This document shows, one piece after another, positions 5,975 through 5,989 of a stretch of DNA of 5,989 nt (positions are counted from its first letter, which is position 1; every line of letters begins with the position of its first letter). The translations under genes were made by a program, and so were the position numbers. The stretch is from CAKZML01 sp041571575 (lineage in GTDB: Bacteria; Pseudomonadota; Gammaproteobacteria; Steroidobacterales; BM003), in contig JBFFTZ010000172.1 in the NCBI GenBank assembly GCA_041571575.1, positions 1-5,989 of the forward strand. Direction: 5' to 3'. The notes under the pieces are model-generated. The model was not told the origin of the DNA. It saw nothing but the letters and a program-made list of their open reading frames with translations, and ran no database searches.

Positions 5975-5989
5975 CAACACTTCATTCAG

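Larger units (their letters stand above)
5854..5989. other. Intergenic tail after pdsS
   Basis: No coding start is supported in these 136 bases. A weak GGCAG-CAA-CTGCC stem (5-bp arms) about 20 bases after the pdsS stop lacks a T-run and is too poor to call a terminator. Further on come TAATAAT (5937-5943), which could be a -10 element but has no good -35 partner, and two short inverted repeats listed separately. The region could be the promoter zone of a gene beyond the right edge. Confidence 0.5.

Overview
The window looks like chromosomal DNA of a moderately GC-rich proteobacterium, most likely a gammaproteobacterium with a respiratory or chemolithotrophic lifestyle. This rests on two things: a fused multiheme c / membrane b cytochrome, and a two-component pair of the 'proteobacterial dedicated sortase system' type (families TIGR03785/TIGR03787). 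No species can be named. No mobile element, CRISPR array, tRNA or rRNA was seen.

Left part, minus strand (1-2290): a membrane-anchored, probably multiheme cytochrome is cut by the left edge (only its first 33 codons are present). Upstream of it, transcribed in the same direction, is a 656-residue protein with a signal peptide, eleven CXXCH c-heme motifs and a C-terminal membrane cytochrome b of the FdnI/HydC type. Its architecture resembles the Geobacter inner-membrane quinol oxidase CbcL. Together they suggest a route carrying electrons from the quinone pool into periplasmic or extracellular electron transfer. A perfect 14-bp hairpin without a U-tract lies between the two genes.

Middle (2291-3139): an 849-bp divergent intergenic region with no convincing gene. 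It holds an AT-rich stretch, an isolated perfect Shine-Dalgarno-like sequence in the presumed leader of the cytochrome gene, a small GC-rich hairpin, and a 10-bp-period direct repeat (ATGGCAA-ATT-ATGGCAA) shortly before the regulator gene.

Right part, plus strand (3140-5853): an OmpR-type response regulator (pdsR) and its sensor kinase (pdsS), joined by a 4-bp GTGA overlap and so probably translationally coupled. The kinase has a large periplasmic region that appears to begin with a CBM9-like beta domain. Its catalytic domain has Asn in place of the usual G1-box Asp. In known genomes this pair accompanies a proteobacterial sortase and an LPXTG substrate, but none of those partners is in the window; they may lie beyond the right edge. 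The last 136 bp (5854-5989) are intergenic and carry two short palindromes.

How the halves relate is open. The divergent layout would allow PdsR to control the cytochrome genes, but nothing in the sequence proves it.
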